A stretch of 32,458 nucleotides of DNA from Candidatus Darwinimomas equi (GCA_018066045.1 JAGHSD010000072.1:1-32458); one strand, 5' to 3'; shown: positions 16,581 to 25,830, counted from the first letter of the stretch. Notes: generated by a model from the sequence alone, not told the origin. Program-made: numbers and translations.

Positions 16581-17890
16581 GAATTCTCCTTCCGACTGTC
16601 TGTCTCGATTATCCTTTTCACTGCTTCGAGCAGGTCTTCTTCGGTGTAATCCGCAGTCACATCATATTTTCCGTCTTCACCGGCCGATCCCGTTCTGACA
16701 AGAACGGTTCTGCACCCGGCATTTTTCCCTAACTTTATATCTCCCGTCCTGTCTCCTACGACCCATGAGGAGGATATGTCAATATTGTATCTCGCGGCTG
16801 CTTCCTCTATCATTCCGGTGTCGGGCTTTCTGCAGTGGCACCTGATTTTCAGTTCGGGTATCTCACCGGGATATCCTTTGTCGGGATGATGCGGGCAATA
16901 CAGAATATCGTCAATATAGGCCCCTTCGCGCCCCAACAGCGTCTTCATCTTTCTGTGAATTTCCTCGACCTGTTCAACCGTGCATTCTCCCCTTGCAATC
17001 ACGGGCTGATTCGTAACAACTATTGCCAGATATTCGGATTTATTGAGCATCCTTATCGCTTCGACTGCATTTTCCTCCAATTCAAAATCATCGACGTTCC
17101 TCAGGAAACCCTTATACTTGTTGATGGTTCCGTCGCGGTCAAGGAATACCGCCTTCTGTTTATTCTTCAGGTTTCCGGCACTCACTATGCCGCCTGCCAC
17201 ATCTCTTTCCGTTGCCTCTACTCTGTCCGGAGTTCCCACATCGCGGATAAATTCCGGAGTGCGATATGCGTAAACGGCCTTATCCTTCAGAATCCCGGCA
17301 AGCAGGTCCTTCTCGAAATTCATTTTTTTCGGTTCCCTCACGTATGAACATATCTCCGGATTCAGGATATAGATTCCGGAATTTACCAGATTCTCATACC
17401 AGTAATCCCTTGTATTATGCTTTGAATCAAAACGCAGCACTCTGTTATCTCCGTCGGTAACGACAAGGTCGGAATCGTAGGGATGAATATTCGGGTGTGC
17501 AAGCAGCGTCACGAATGCATTTTTCTCATTATGAAACTTTATCATGCGCTCTATGTCGAAATCAAAGAATATATCGCCCATCATGAAAATGAACGGTTCG
17601 GCCTCTTTGTTCAGATAATACAGTGCTCCGGCGGTTCCGAGCGGTTCGGTTTCTTCCACATAGGAGATATTCATCCCGAGTCTGCTGCCGTCACCGAAGT
17701 ATTCTCTGATCTGGTTTCCAAGATTTCCTATGACTAAAACCGCGTCACTGATTCCGTATTCTTTCAGCTTTATCAGCTGCCATTCCAGAATCGGACGGCC
17801 TGCGATGGGATACAGGTTCTTGGATATTTCGTTTTTTGTCAGACTTGCAAGACGGGTCCCCTGACCCCCTGCCATTATTACAGCTCTCAT
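16577..17890 (-). CDS. Sugar-phosphate nucleotidyltransferase fused to a HAD-IIIA (GmhB-like) phosphatase
   Basis: N-terminal MRAVIMAGGQGTRLASLTKNEISKNLYPIAGRPILEWQ; C-terminal AVFLDRDGTINKYKGF...CHCRKPDTGMIEEAAARYNIDISSSWVVGDRTGDI. Confidence 0.9.
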   Translation of the reverse strand: MRAVIMAGGQGTRLASLTKNEISKNLYPIAGRPILEWQLIKLKEYGISDAVLVIGNLGNQIREYFGDGSRLGMNISYVEETEPLGTAGALYYLNKEAEPFIFMMGDIFFDFDIERMIKFHNEKNAFVTLLAHPNIHPYDSDLVVTDGDNRVLRFDSKHNTRDYWYENLVNSGIYILNPEICSYVREPKKMNFEKDLLAGILKDKAVYAYRTPEFIRDVGTPDRVEATERDVAGGIVSAGNLKNKQKAVFLDRDGTINKYKGFLRNVDDFELEENAVEAIRMLNKSEYLAIVVTNQPVIARGECTVEQVEEIHRKMKTLLGREGAYIDDILYCPHHPDKGYPGEIPELKIRCHCRKPDTGMIEEAAARYNIDISSSWVVGDRTGDIKLGKNAGCRTVLVRTGSAGEDGKYDVTADYTEEDLLEAVKRIIETDSRKENS

Positions 17891-17919
17891 TTTTCACTAT
17901 ACACTTTCTATAATAATTG

Positions 17920-17928
17920 TGATATAAT
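17920..17928 (+). promoter_or_regulatory. Extended -10 promoter element for fba
   Basis: TGATATAAT (TG-n-TATAAT) with no good -35; followed by ribosome-binding site ggaaggagatatactATG. Confidence 0.55.
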
Positions 17929-17972
17929 CCCCTTCGGAACAAAACCAATTAAAATATGGAAGGAGATATACT

Positions 17973-18953
17973 ATGCCATTAGTTACATCAAAAGATATGT
18001 TCGCCAAAGCTTATAACGGCGGATATGCAGTAGGTGCTTTCAATGTTAACAACATGGAAATCATCCAGGGTATCACAGAGGCCTGCTACGAGGAAAATGC
18101 TCCCGTTATTCTCCAGGTTTCAAAGGGCGCTCGTGCTTACGCTAACAGCCATTATCTTGTAAACCTCGTTAAGTCAGCACTTGAGTGCTATCCGGAACTT
18201 GAAGTTTGCCTTCACCTTGATCATGGTTCGGATTTCGAGATCTGCAAAGCATGTGTTGATGACGGATTCACATCAGTTATGATCGACTGCTCAAGCAAAC
18301 CTTTCGCAGAGAACATCGAAGTTACCAAGAAGGTTGTTGAGTATGCTCATGCACACGGTGCAGTTGTTGAAGCAGAGCTCGGAACACTTGCAGGTGTTGA
18401 AGACGAAGTTAAGGTTTCTGCTGAAGATTCTTCATATACAAGACCTGCCGATGTTGAAGAGTTTGTTAAGGCTACAGGCTGTGACTCTCTTGCAATCGCT
18501 ATCGGAACAAGCCACGGTGCTTATAAGTTCAAACCTGAGCAGTGCACAAGAGATGAGAACGGTATCCTCGTTCCGCCGCCACTCCGTTTCGACATCCTTG
18601 ATGAAGTAGTTAAGAGACTTCCGGGATTCCCGATCGTTCTTCACGGATCATCATCTGTTCCTCAGGAATGGGTTAAGATCATCAACGAGAACGGCGGTGC
18701 AATGCCTGACGCAGTAGGCGTCCCGGAGGCACAGCTTCGTGAAGCAGCTAAGTCTGCAGTTTGCAAGATCAATATCGATTCCGATATCCGTCTTGTTATG
18801 ACAGGAAGCATCCGTCAGTTCTTTGCAGAGCATCCTGACAAATTCGATCCCCGTGAGTATCTTAAACCGGCAAGAGCAAACATCAAAGAGATGGTTCGCC
18901 ATAAACTTGTTGATGTACTCGGATGTGCAGGAGCAGCTCATTATCACGATTGA
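17973..18953 (+). CDS. fba: Class II fructose-bisphosphate aldolase
   Basis: MPLVTSKDMFAKAYNGGYAVGAFNVNNMEIIQGI...CLHLDHGSDFE...VEAELGTLAGVED...LHGSSSVP. Confidence 0.96.
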   Translation: MPLVTSKDMFAKAYNGGYAVGAFNVNNMEIIQGITEACYEENAPVILQVSKGARAYANSHYLVNLVKSALECYPELEVCLHLDHGSDFEICKACVDDGFTSVMIDCSSKPFAENIEVTKKVVEYAHAHGAVVEAELGTLAGVEDEVKVSAEDSSYTRPADVEEFVKATGCDSLAIAIGTSHGAYKFKPEQCTRDENGILVPPPLRFDILDEVVKRLPGFPIVLHGSSSVPQEWVKIINENGGAMPDAVGVPEAQLREAAKSAVCKINIDSDIRLVMTGSIRQFFAEHPDKFDPREYLKPARANIKEMVRHKLVDVLGCAGAAHYHD

Positions 18954-20819
18954 TCACTCTAATATAATTTTTATTGCGGTGCCGCTGTATGCGGCACCGT
19001 ATTTTATTGCCTGTGATATGTATCGCATCTTTGTCTCTGTCTCGTACTGTCTGTTTGTGATCTGTTTACATGCAAATCTTGCAAGTGCTTCCAGCTGATC
19101 GGCTCCTCCGCCCTGAACACGCTTCGTCTGTATCAATATGCCCGGCAGTCTTGCTTCAAGCGGCATCATCTCTATGCTGAAACTTCCCGTCTCCGAATCT
19201 CCTGCGGTGATTACATGATATCTGTTGCCGAGCATTGAACACAGTCCCAGTACCAGCCCGTGGTAGAATATCCTGTCGGAATCCGGTGAATTGAACTCTA
19301 TTGTCTGAACTATGAGATTATATATATGACGCCGCAGTGCTTCCGTATCGGCACGGTATATCGCCTCTCTGACACTCATTGCCGTTGCCTTCGGTATAAT
19401 AGGTTCAAACTGTACCAGAATCTTCTTTCCGAACATAAAAGATATCTCTCTGTTCGGTATGGTTATCTCACACATATAATCACCGTCAAACTGCATCTCG
19501 GCTTTCACTGCCTTGAAATATCCGTTCGCAATCATATAACTGTACAGCGCACTCGGATCCTCGTCGTTATCCGGATCTATACTTGTAATATCTATCCGCA
19601 CTCCTATGGTTTTCGACTGCATCATTATCTCAAGCTGTTCAAGCATCGAAAGATCTGCCTTATCAAGAAACGTGTTTATCACGTCATTGTTTCCGGTCAT
19701 CTCCCAGAAAGGCAGAGGCCTGCAGTTCTCATTAAAATAATTCATTATGGACCAGGGATTATATACCTCAGTATCTCCGAACTGATATATCGAGTACCAG
19801 TTTTTGATCTCCTGCTCTTTTACTTCGGCTCCGAAATGATCCGTTATTTCCTCAACCTCTTTCCATGTAAATCCGAAGCAGTCCCCATACTTTTTGTCCA
19901 ATACGGTATTTATTTTAATATTTGATATTCCGTCAAATATTCCCTGTTTGGACAGATTAAGTATTCCGGCCATAAATGCGAATCTCAGATTTCTGTTCTC
20001 CTGAAAACCTTCATAATAAAATGCTCTGAAGAAATCCGTCATTTCCTCGCTGTAGCCGTATTTATGTGCGTAATAAACCGGTGTGTCGTATTCATCTATA
20101 ATTACAACAGCTTCCTCGTCATAATATTCATAGAGCATCCTTGAAAGCATATATAACGACGATTTAAGCTCCGAAGTATTGTATCTCCCTGTCAGTATCT
20201 TTGTAAAATACACCCTGTCCATCTGCGAGCATTTTTCGGATTCCATAAGCACACGGTGTCTGTCGTATTCATCTATGATCAGTTTTGATATTTTCTCGTA
20301 TGCCGTAAACCAGTCTTCAAATCTTACCGACCTGAAATCAAGATAAATGACAGGATACTTTCCCATATAAGCTTTGTATTCGTCTCCTTCGGCCCATATC
20401 TTCCTGTTTCTGAAGTATTTTGTATTATCTTCGTCCGACAGCTCGAAAAACGTCCTTATCATATCTAAATTAAGTGTCTTACCGAATGCTCTCGGTCTTG
20501 TATACAATGATACAACCGCCTTCTCATCAAGAATTTCTTTTATCATCAGTGTCTTATCTACATAGTAATACTCCTCGGACACCTTCCTGAACTTCGTTAC
20601 GCCGATAGGTATCGGCCTGTTTTTCATGGTACTCAAAGCCGGCGGAGCGGATACTTTGTATCTCTCATCCACCGGTTTTCTGGCATTGGCCGGAATCACC
20701 CATCTGCCTTCTTCCTTATATGCACCCTCGATTCTCCCTGTTTTGCACAATTCGTTCACTCGGCGCTCACTTAGAGACCATATCTGGGCTGCTCTTTTTA
20801 TGTTCATCGTTGGAATCAT
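18954..20819 (-). CDS. HTH - AAA-ATPase-like protein with C-terminal PD-(D/E)XK-type domain
   Basis: N-terminal excisionase/MerR-like HTH (MNIKRAAQIWSLSERRVNELCKTGRIEGAYKEEGRWVIPANARKP), then IPIGVTKFRKVSEEYYYVDKTLMIKEILDE and TRPRAFGKTLNLDMIRTFFE, VVIIDEYDTPVYYAH. Confidence 0.88.
   Translation of the reverse strand: MIPTMNIKRAAQIWSLSERRVNELCKTGRIEGAYKEEGRWVIPANARKPVDERYKVSAPPALSTMKNRPIPIGVTKFRKVSEEYYYVDKTLMIKEILDEKAVVSLYTRPRAFGKTLNLDMIRTFFELSDEDNTKYFRNRKIWAEGDEYKAYMGKYPVIYLDFRSVRFEDWFTAYEKISKLIIDEYDRHRVLMESEKCSQMDRVYFTKILTGRYNTSELKSSLYMLSRMLYEYYDEEAVVIIDEYDTPVYYAHKYGYSEEMTDFFRAFYYEGFQENRNLRFAFMAGILNLSKQGIFDGISNIKINTVLDKKYGDCFGFTWKEVEEITDHFGAEVKEQEIKNWYSIYQFGDTEVYNPWSIMNYFNENCRPLPFWEMTGNNDVINTFLDKADLSMLEQLEIMMQSKTIGVRIDITSIDPDNDEDPSALYSYMIANGYFKAVKAEMQFDGDYMCEITIPNREISFMFGKKILVQFEPIIPKATAMSVREAIYRADTEALRRHIYNLIVQTIEFNSPDSDRIFYHGLVLGLCSMLGNRYHVITAGDSETGSFSIEMMPLEARLPGILIQTKRVQGGGADQLEALARFACKQITNRQYETETKMRYISQAIKYGAAYSGTAIKIILE
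18977..18999 (+). terminator. fba terminator, located inside the convergent AAA-ATPase-like CDS
   Basis: CGGTGCCGC-TGTAT-GCGGCACCG followed by TATTTTATT on the plus strand. Confidence 0.85.
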
Positions 20820-20851
20820 TGATTTTACTCACTTTTTTCAACTTGCTGAAT

Positions 20852-20880
20852 ATTATATTTATTATTCCGAATAATGTCAA
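20852..20880 (-). promoter_or_regulatory. Consensus sigma-A promoter of the HTH-AAA gene with an operator palindrome in its spacer
   Basis: Minus strand TTGACA-(17 nt ttattcggaataataaa)-TATAAT; palindrome ATTATTC-C-GAATAAT at 20861-20875. Confidence 0.9.
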
Positions 20881-20918
20881 GTTATATTCCGCACTTCGTT
20901 ATATTTTATTCCGAATAA
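20861..20918. repeat. Phased ATTCCGAAT operator array
   Basis: Palindromes centred at 20868 and 20912 (TTATTC-C-GAATAA, 20906-20918), plus a degenerate site (ATATTCCG) centred at 20890; spacing 22 + 22 bp. Confidence 0.75.
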
Positions 20919-21312
20919 TGTATTTTTTGATTAATGCCTAAAATCAATTTTTTTAAACTTTACTGACTTATCTTGATTACTGATTAAGTTTTTAATTTTT
21001 GATGCGAAATTTTGTTCGAATTTTCGGCAGGCCGTATCTGATAACAAAAAGCAGAAAAAAATAAGAAAAAGGCGAAAAATCATACGGCAGCAAAAAAAAG
21101 GGAGGAAAGGATCCTGATAAAACCGGGGAGAAAAAAGCTGATTTACACGACCGGTTTTACAGGGAGGAGGCATCGATTATCAGATTATGAAGCCTGAACA
21201 ACCGCAGCAAATCATAAAGTGCACAAAAGAGAAAAGAGGGGGCCGGGGAGAAAATACGCGATATCTGATTACAGGGAGGAGGACATATTTCGTGAAAAAA
21301 AAGGATAAGAAA

Positions 21313-21342
21313 AAGGACGCAGCGTGAATTTTCTGCGTCCTT
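21313..21342 (-). terminator. Terminator of the cwb-prmA-rsmE-nlpC operon
   Basis: AAGGACGCAG ... CTGCGTCCTT; the U-rich tail is on the minus strand (CTGCGTCCTTTTTCTTATCCTTTTTTTT). Confidence 0.8.
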
Positions 21343-21460
21343 CCGAATTGTGGTACTGATTTGAATATTTCTACAGGTTGGGGAAAAATAAGTTGTGAGG
21401 TTTCTGCCTCCTCCCTTTTAATCTCCCTTTAAAATGATTCGACGGATAATGTTGAAATCT

Positions 21461-22774
21461 TTATTTTATGTACGTACAGATCTTGCACGGCGTACGGTAA
21501 TGTGCGTTGGAAATCACTATTCCGGTCGTAGAATTGCTTGCGTGGATTACCTGTCCTCCGCCTATATACATTGCTACGTGATTTATCGTTCCTCCGCTTT
21601 CGTAGAAGAACAGATCTCCCGGCTGAGCATATCCTTCATCTATTGCAGTTCCTCCCGCTGCCTGTGCCGAACTGTTCCTTGCTATAGATATACCGAAATG
21701 TTTATATACCTGCATTGTAAATCCCGAACAATCGCATCCGTCTGTGAGGCTTGTCCCTCCATATACGTAAGGATTTCCTAAGAACTGCTTTGCATACGCT
21801 ACCAGAGCCGTCCTTGTTGCACCTGATACTCCCTGCGGAATCGACTGTGCGGGTTCTTCTGACTTCTTTGTCACAGGTTCTTCGACTATAAACGGTTCAG
21901 CCTCTTCATCGGACTCATCTTCCTCTTCCTCTTCAGGCTCCGTCTCGTCCTCATCATCATCTTCTTCAACATTCAAAGCTTCAACCGTTTCAGACTCTGT
22001 TTTCTTTTCTGATGCTTTTGTTTCCTGAGTCTTCGGAGTTTCCGGTCTTGATTCGATAGTTTCCGGTTCCGCCTTCGTCTCTGCTTTGGTTTCTTCCTTC
22101 GTTTCCGCCTTTGTTTCTGCTTTTGTTTCTTCTGTTTTCTTTGTTTCTTTTTCTTTGCCGCTTTCGGCCTTTTTCGCCTCTTCGAGTGCTTTCATTGCTG
22201 CATCGGCTTCCGCTTTCAGCCTTGCTGATTCGGCCGCCTTTGCTGCCTTTTCCTCTTCGCTCAGTTCCTGATTGTATGATATTGATGTATCTATATAATC
22301 CTTAAAAACATATCCTTCCAGATCATCATCTACCTGGATCTTAAGGAACTGTCCTTCCTGACCGGTAACTATGTAATGCTCTCCTTTTGCAAGAAGTGTC
22401 AGCGTTCTGGCACTTGAATTCGGCTTGTCGCGCAGTCGCAGGCTTGCCGTGTCTTTTACGGTTCCCCATGTCACGCCTCCCTCGTCTTCGGTAACTATTA
22501 CCTCCTGAACGGGAGTAACCTCTTCAACCAGTTTAGTTGCCGCTTTTTCCGTCTTTGCATCATTTATCTCTATCGTTCCGGATGCAACCATCTGAACTGA
22601 TTCCGCAAGGGCCTTTTCGGGCTCTAAATTTCTCGCGTAGTAATTATTAAGTGCTACCGAGATACCGCTCAGCGCGGCGTCCGTCTCCAGATTCATTCCC
22701 GCATAGGCCGGTACCGCGTACAGAACAGCCAGTACTGCAGCAAGGAGCATTACGATATTCAGTTTTCTTCTCAT
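21461..22774 (-). CDS. Secreted SH3b - acidic/KAET-rich linker - NlpC/P60 endopeptidase
   Basis: Signal peptide; SH3-like TASLRLRDKPNSSARTLTLLAKGEHYIV; NlpC/P60 CDCSGFTMQVYKHFG...QPGDLFFYESGGTINHVAMYIGGGQVIHA. Confidence 0.92.
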   Translation of the reverse strand: MRRKLNIVMLLAAVLAVLYAVPAYAGMNLETDAALSGISVALNNYYARNLEPEKALAESVQMVASGTIEINDAKTEKAATKLVEEVTPVQEVIVTEDEGGVTWGTVKDTASLRLRDKPNSSARTLTLLAKGEHYIVTGQEGQFLKIQVDDDLEGYVFKDYIDTSISYNQELSEEEKAAKAAESARLKAEADAAMKALEEAKKAESGKEKETKKTEETKAETKAETKEETKAETKAEPETIESRPETPKTQETKASEKKTESETVEALNVEEDDDEDETEPEEEEEDESDEEAEPFIVEEPVTKKSEEPAQSIPQGVSGATRTALVAYAKQFLGNPYVYGGTSLTDGCDCSGFTMQVYKHFGISIARNSSAQAAGGTAIDEGYAQPGDLFFYESGGTINHVAMYIGGGQVIHASNSTTGIVISNAHYRTPCKICTYIK

Positions 22775-22790
22775 GTAGCTCCTTTCTTAC

Positions 22791-23534
22791 TTATATGCCG
22801 CTTTCCATCTCTAACATCAGTGCCGAAACAAGTGCCATTCCCGCTGTTTCCGTACGAAGTATTCTTCGTCCCAGCGTTATCGGCTCTATTCCCGCTTTCG
22901 ATGCATCCTCAACTTCCGATTCGCTGAATCCGCCTTCCGGGCCTATGAATATCCCTATGCTGTCGATTTTACGCGCTCCTGCGTCCGTTAGCAGCTTTTT
23001 CAGCTCACCCGCTCCGTTCTTATGCTCATACGGTATAACGCGTCTGGCGAGCTTCTGTGCGTCCTGAACGGCATCTTCCCATTTCATAACGGGCGATATC
23101 TCCGTAATCCGGCTTCTCTGAGACTGTTCAGCTGCCGCTGCCGCGATTTTTCTCCACCGCTCGGTCTTCTTCTGCCTTCCCGCACTGTCAAGCTTTACAA
23201 CGCATCTGGACGTCTCTACGGGCACTATCTCAGCCGCTCCGAGCTCGACGCACTTCTGAATAATGAATTCCATCTTATCAGCCTTCGGCAGTGCCTGATA
23301 AAGCACTATCCTGCACGGCAATTCCGAGTCGCATGCATTTTCCTGTATGATATCCGCCGTTATTTCATCCGGACCGATACCGCTTACTGCAGCTATAACG
23401 TTTCTTCCCTTTCCGTCGCTGACAAGGATATCATCGCCGGTCTGTATCCGCATAACATTTTTCAGATGATTGTAGTCATCCCCTGTTATACGAACCTGTG
23501 TATCTGTAAAGTTTTCAGTGAAAACATGTATCAT
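22791..23534 (-). CDS. rsmE: 16S rRNA (uracil1498-N3)-methyltransferase RsmE
   Basis: MIHVFTENFTDTQVRITGDDYNHLKNVMRIQTGDDILVSDGKG...IGPEGGFSESEVEDASKAG...LGRRILRTETAGMALVSALML. Start at 23534 gives an ATGA overlap with prmA; the ORF track's 23561 is upstream. Confidence 0.95.
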   Translation of the reverse strand: MIHVFTENFTDTQVRITGDDYNHLKNVMRIQTGDDILVSDGKGRNVIAAVSGIGPDEITADIIQENACDSELPCRIVLYQALPKADKMEFIIQKCVELGAAEIVPVETSRCVVKLDSAGRQKKTERWRKIAAAAAEQSQRSRITEISPVMKWEDAVQDAQKLARRVIPYEHKNGAGELKKLLTDAGARKIDSIGIFIGPEGGFSESEVEDASKAGIEPITLGRRILRTETAGMALVSALMLEMESGI

Positions 23535-24478
23535 TTTTTTCTTGCTGTAATGTTGACCCACTCTCCAAGATGATTAATCTCTACGATCTCGAAATCAGGG
23601 TTTCTGTTAAATGCTTCCGTAACCTCTGCCTCTTTGGTGTCGATAATGCCTGAAGTTATGAAAAGGGCTCCCGGCTTCATATGTCTTGCGACTTCGTCAA
23701 TCAGCATGATGATTACCGGTGCAAGAATATTTGCTGCGATAATGTCATACTTCTCATATCCCGTCTGATCCTGCACTTTACGGTCATCTATTATATTTCC
23801 GCATATAACTTCAAAAGTTGTTCCTGTTTCAATTCCGTTCTGTCTGCAGTTATCTCCGACCGCATCTATCGCATTGTCATCCAGATCCGTACCGACAACA
23901 TGTGCGGCGCCAAGTTTAAGTGCAGCAATGCCAAGTATGCCGCTGCCGGTTCCTATATCGCACACCTCATCACCCGGCTTCACATACTTTTCAAGCTGCA
24001 TCATGCACAGCTGTGTCGTTTCATGTCCGCCTGTTCCGAATGCGGTTCCCGGATCTATCTCTATCAGTATCTTGTCCTTATCCTCAACGGGAACATTCTC
24101 CCACGTCGGTTTGACAAGTATGCTTCCCACACTTATCGGATGGAAGAATTCTTTCCAGTTGTTAATCCAGTCAACATCCTCAGTGCGTCCCTCGATAAGT
24201 TCCGCTCCGTTTCCGAACTGTTCAAGAGTTTCCTTCGCATCCGCAAGCTTTCGCTCAAGCTCCGGATCATCCGGATCAAGATAAAAGCTTACCGTTGCCA
24301 TACCGTCATCCGGTCCCATCTCCGGAAGAATATCTATAAACATTCCTTTGGTTTCTTCCTGAGAAAGAGGTTTATGGTCTTCCACCTCTATTCCTTCTAT
24401 TCCGACATCACAAAGCAGTGCCGACAAAATGTCGACACTGTCATTTGATATTTTAAAGCTGTATTTATTCCACTTCAT
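23531..24478 (-). CDS. prmA: Ribosomal protein L11 methyltransferase PrmA
   Basis: MKWNKYSFKISNDSVDILSALLCDVGIEGIEVED...IDPGTAFGTGGHETTQLCMMQLEKYVKPGDEVCDIGTGSGILGIAALKLGA. Confidence 0.95.
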   Translation of the reverse strand: MKWNKYSFKISNDSVDILSALLCDVGIEGIEVEDHKPLSQEETKGMFIDILPEMGPDDGMATVSFYLDPDDPELERKLADAKETLEQFGNGAELIEGRTEDVDWINNWKEFFHPISVGSILVKPTWENVPVEDKDKILIEIDPGTAFGTGGHETTQLCMMQLEKYVKPGDEVCDIGTGSGILGIAALKLGAAHVVGTDLDDNAIDAVGDNCRQNGIETGTTFEVICGNIIDDRKVQDQTGYEKYDIIAANILAPVIIMLIDEVARHMKPGALFITSGIIDTKEAEVTEAFNRNPDFEIVEINHLGEWVNITARKK

Positions 24479-24484
24479 AAAATA

Positions 24485-25801
24485 TTATGCTCCGCGTACC
24501 CAAGCTCCGTCTTCGCCAACATAGAACGAATCGATTCTCTGATTTCTAACCAGTGCACCGAGATCTGCTCCGTTTGCCGGATTGAAGTAATAATACTTTC
24601 CGTCTATCGTCTGCCAACCTGTAGCCATAGCACCTGATGACTTGAAGTAGTATCTCTTTCCGTTTATATCCGCCCACTGATTCTTGAGCATAGCACCTTG
24701 TGTTGACGATGTCGGATCCGGATTCAGGTAATACCACTGTCCGTCGCTCGTCTTAACCCAGCCGGTCTTCATATCTCCGTTTGTCGGATCCAGATAATAT
24801 GTCTGATTGTTTACCGTAGTCCAGCCGGTCTTCATAGCACCTGTTGAATCGAAGTAATACCACTTGCCTGATATCTTCTCCCATCCGTTTGTTCTTAACT
24901 TACCGTCCGGATATCTGTAATACCACGTATTATTTATTTTAACCCATCCGACCTGAGTAGTATTGGTATTGACAGTGCCTCCGCTGATTGCCGATCCCGA
25001 AGGATCAAACTGACCCGAACCGTCAGATACTTTATTCTTGTCAACATACTGACTGTCTGACTGTGCCCACTCCGATTTCTTTGCATTCGATGAGTCTGTA
25101 TTCGGAACACAGCGAACTTCGAATGTATAATCACCTTCGTTTGTCATCCAGGGATAGAAATTCATGGATGTGCCTGAAACACATGCAAACTCTGCTACAG
25201 TCCTATCATTTCTTCTGAGTCTTATATCATAAGCACCGCTGCAGTTTTCATCTTCCGGTTTCGACCACTTGGCCTGTCCGAGAGATGTTCCTGTCTTCCA
25301 CTCCAGATCCTGAGGTTCACTGTACTGACCCTTAAGCGGCTTAAGCGTAACCGTAACCTTTAAACCATAATATCCGTCTCTGGAAGTTGTAACCGATTTA
25401 ACCTTGATTTCCGAGCCATCCGTAGCAGTTACACTTGCTTTGGATTTGCTTGTAAAAATATAGCTTCCTGATCCCGATGTGATATCCGCATAAAACTTAA
25501 GTGTTATGGTATCACCTATCTTGATTGATTTCTTCGGGCTGGTGCACTCCAGCTGCCCCGGAGTGATTGCAAGTCCCGGATAAACAGGTGTGCCGTCACT
25601 GTTTTTTTCCTCTATCCAATTTATTTTTACAAAACGCTCATCGATATCGCTCGGATCAGTCCCGATATCAATTGCACCTGTATCGATTGTAAAATACGAT
25701 CTGGTAACTGTAATTTCATCTGTTTTTGCTGCAAATGATGTCATTGCAAAGCATGAAATCAGCATTGCCGCTGTCAGTATAATTGCCACAAATCTTTTCA
25801 T
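24485..25801 (-). CDS. Secreted Fn3-like plus cell-wall-binding repeat protein
   Basis: Signal peptide; C-terminal repeats WVKINNTWYYRYPDGKLRTNGWEKISGKWYYFDSTGAMKTGWTTVNNQTYYLDPTNGDMKTGW. Confidence 0.9.
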   Translation of the reverse strand: MKRFVAIILTAAMLISCFAMTSFAAKTDEITVTRSYFTIDTGAIDIGTDPSDIDERFVKINWIEEKNSDGTPVYPGLAITPGQLECTSPKKSIKIGDTITLKFYADITSGSGSYIFTSKSKASVTATDGSEIKVKSVTTSRDGYYGLKVTVTLKPLKGQYSEPQDLEWKTGTSLGQAKWSKPEDENCSGAYDIRLRRNDRTVAEFACVSGTSMNFYPWMTNEGDYTFEVRCVPNTDSSNAKKSEWAQSDSQYVDKNKVSDGSGQFDPSGSAISGGTVNTNTTQVGWVKINNTWYYRYPDGKLRTNGWEKISGKWYYFDSTGAMKTGWTTVNNQTYYLDPTNGDMKTGWVKTSDGQWYYLNPDPTSSTQGAMLKNQWADINGKRYYFKSSGAMATGWQTIDGKYYYFNPANGADLGALVRNQRIDSFYVGEDGAWVRGA

Positions 25802-25830
25802 TTGTTTGGCCTCCTCTATATCTTGTACTC

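Noticed and set aside
20931-21173. 80-aa minus-strand ORF (MPPPCKTGRVNQLF...)
   Set aside because: Reverse of the purine-rich intergenic segment; no SD or recognisable domain.
22086-22305. Low-complexity plus-strand ORFs rich in S/F/L
   Set aside because: Mirror of the KAET/acidic linker in the NlpC/P60 protein.
23681-24448. 255-aa plus-strand ORF
   Set aside because: Antisense to prmA; no family recognised.
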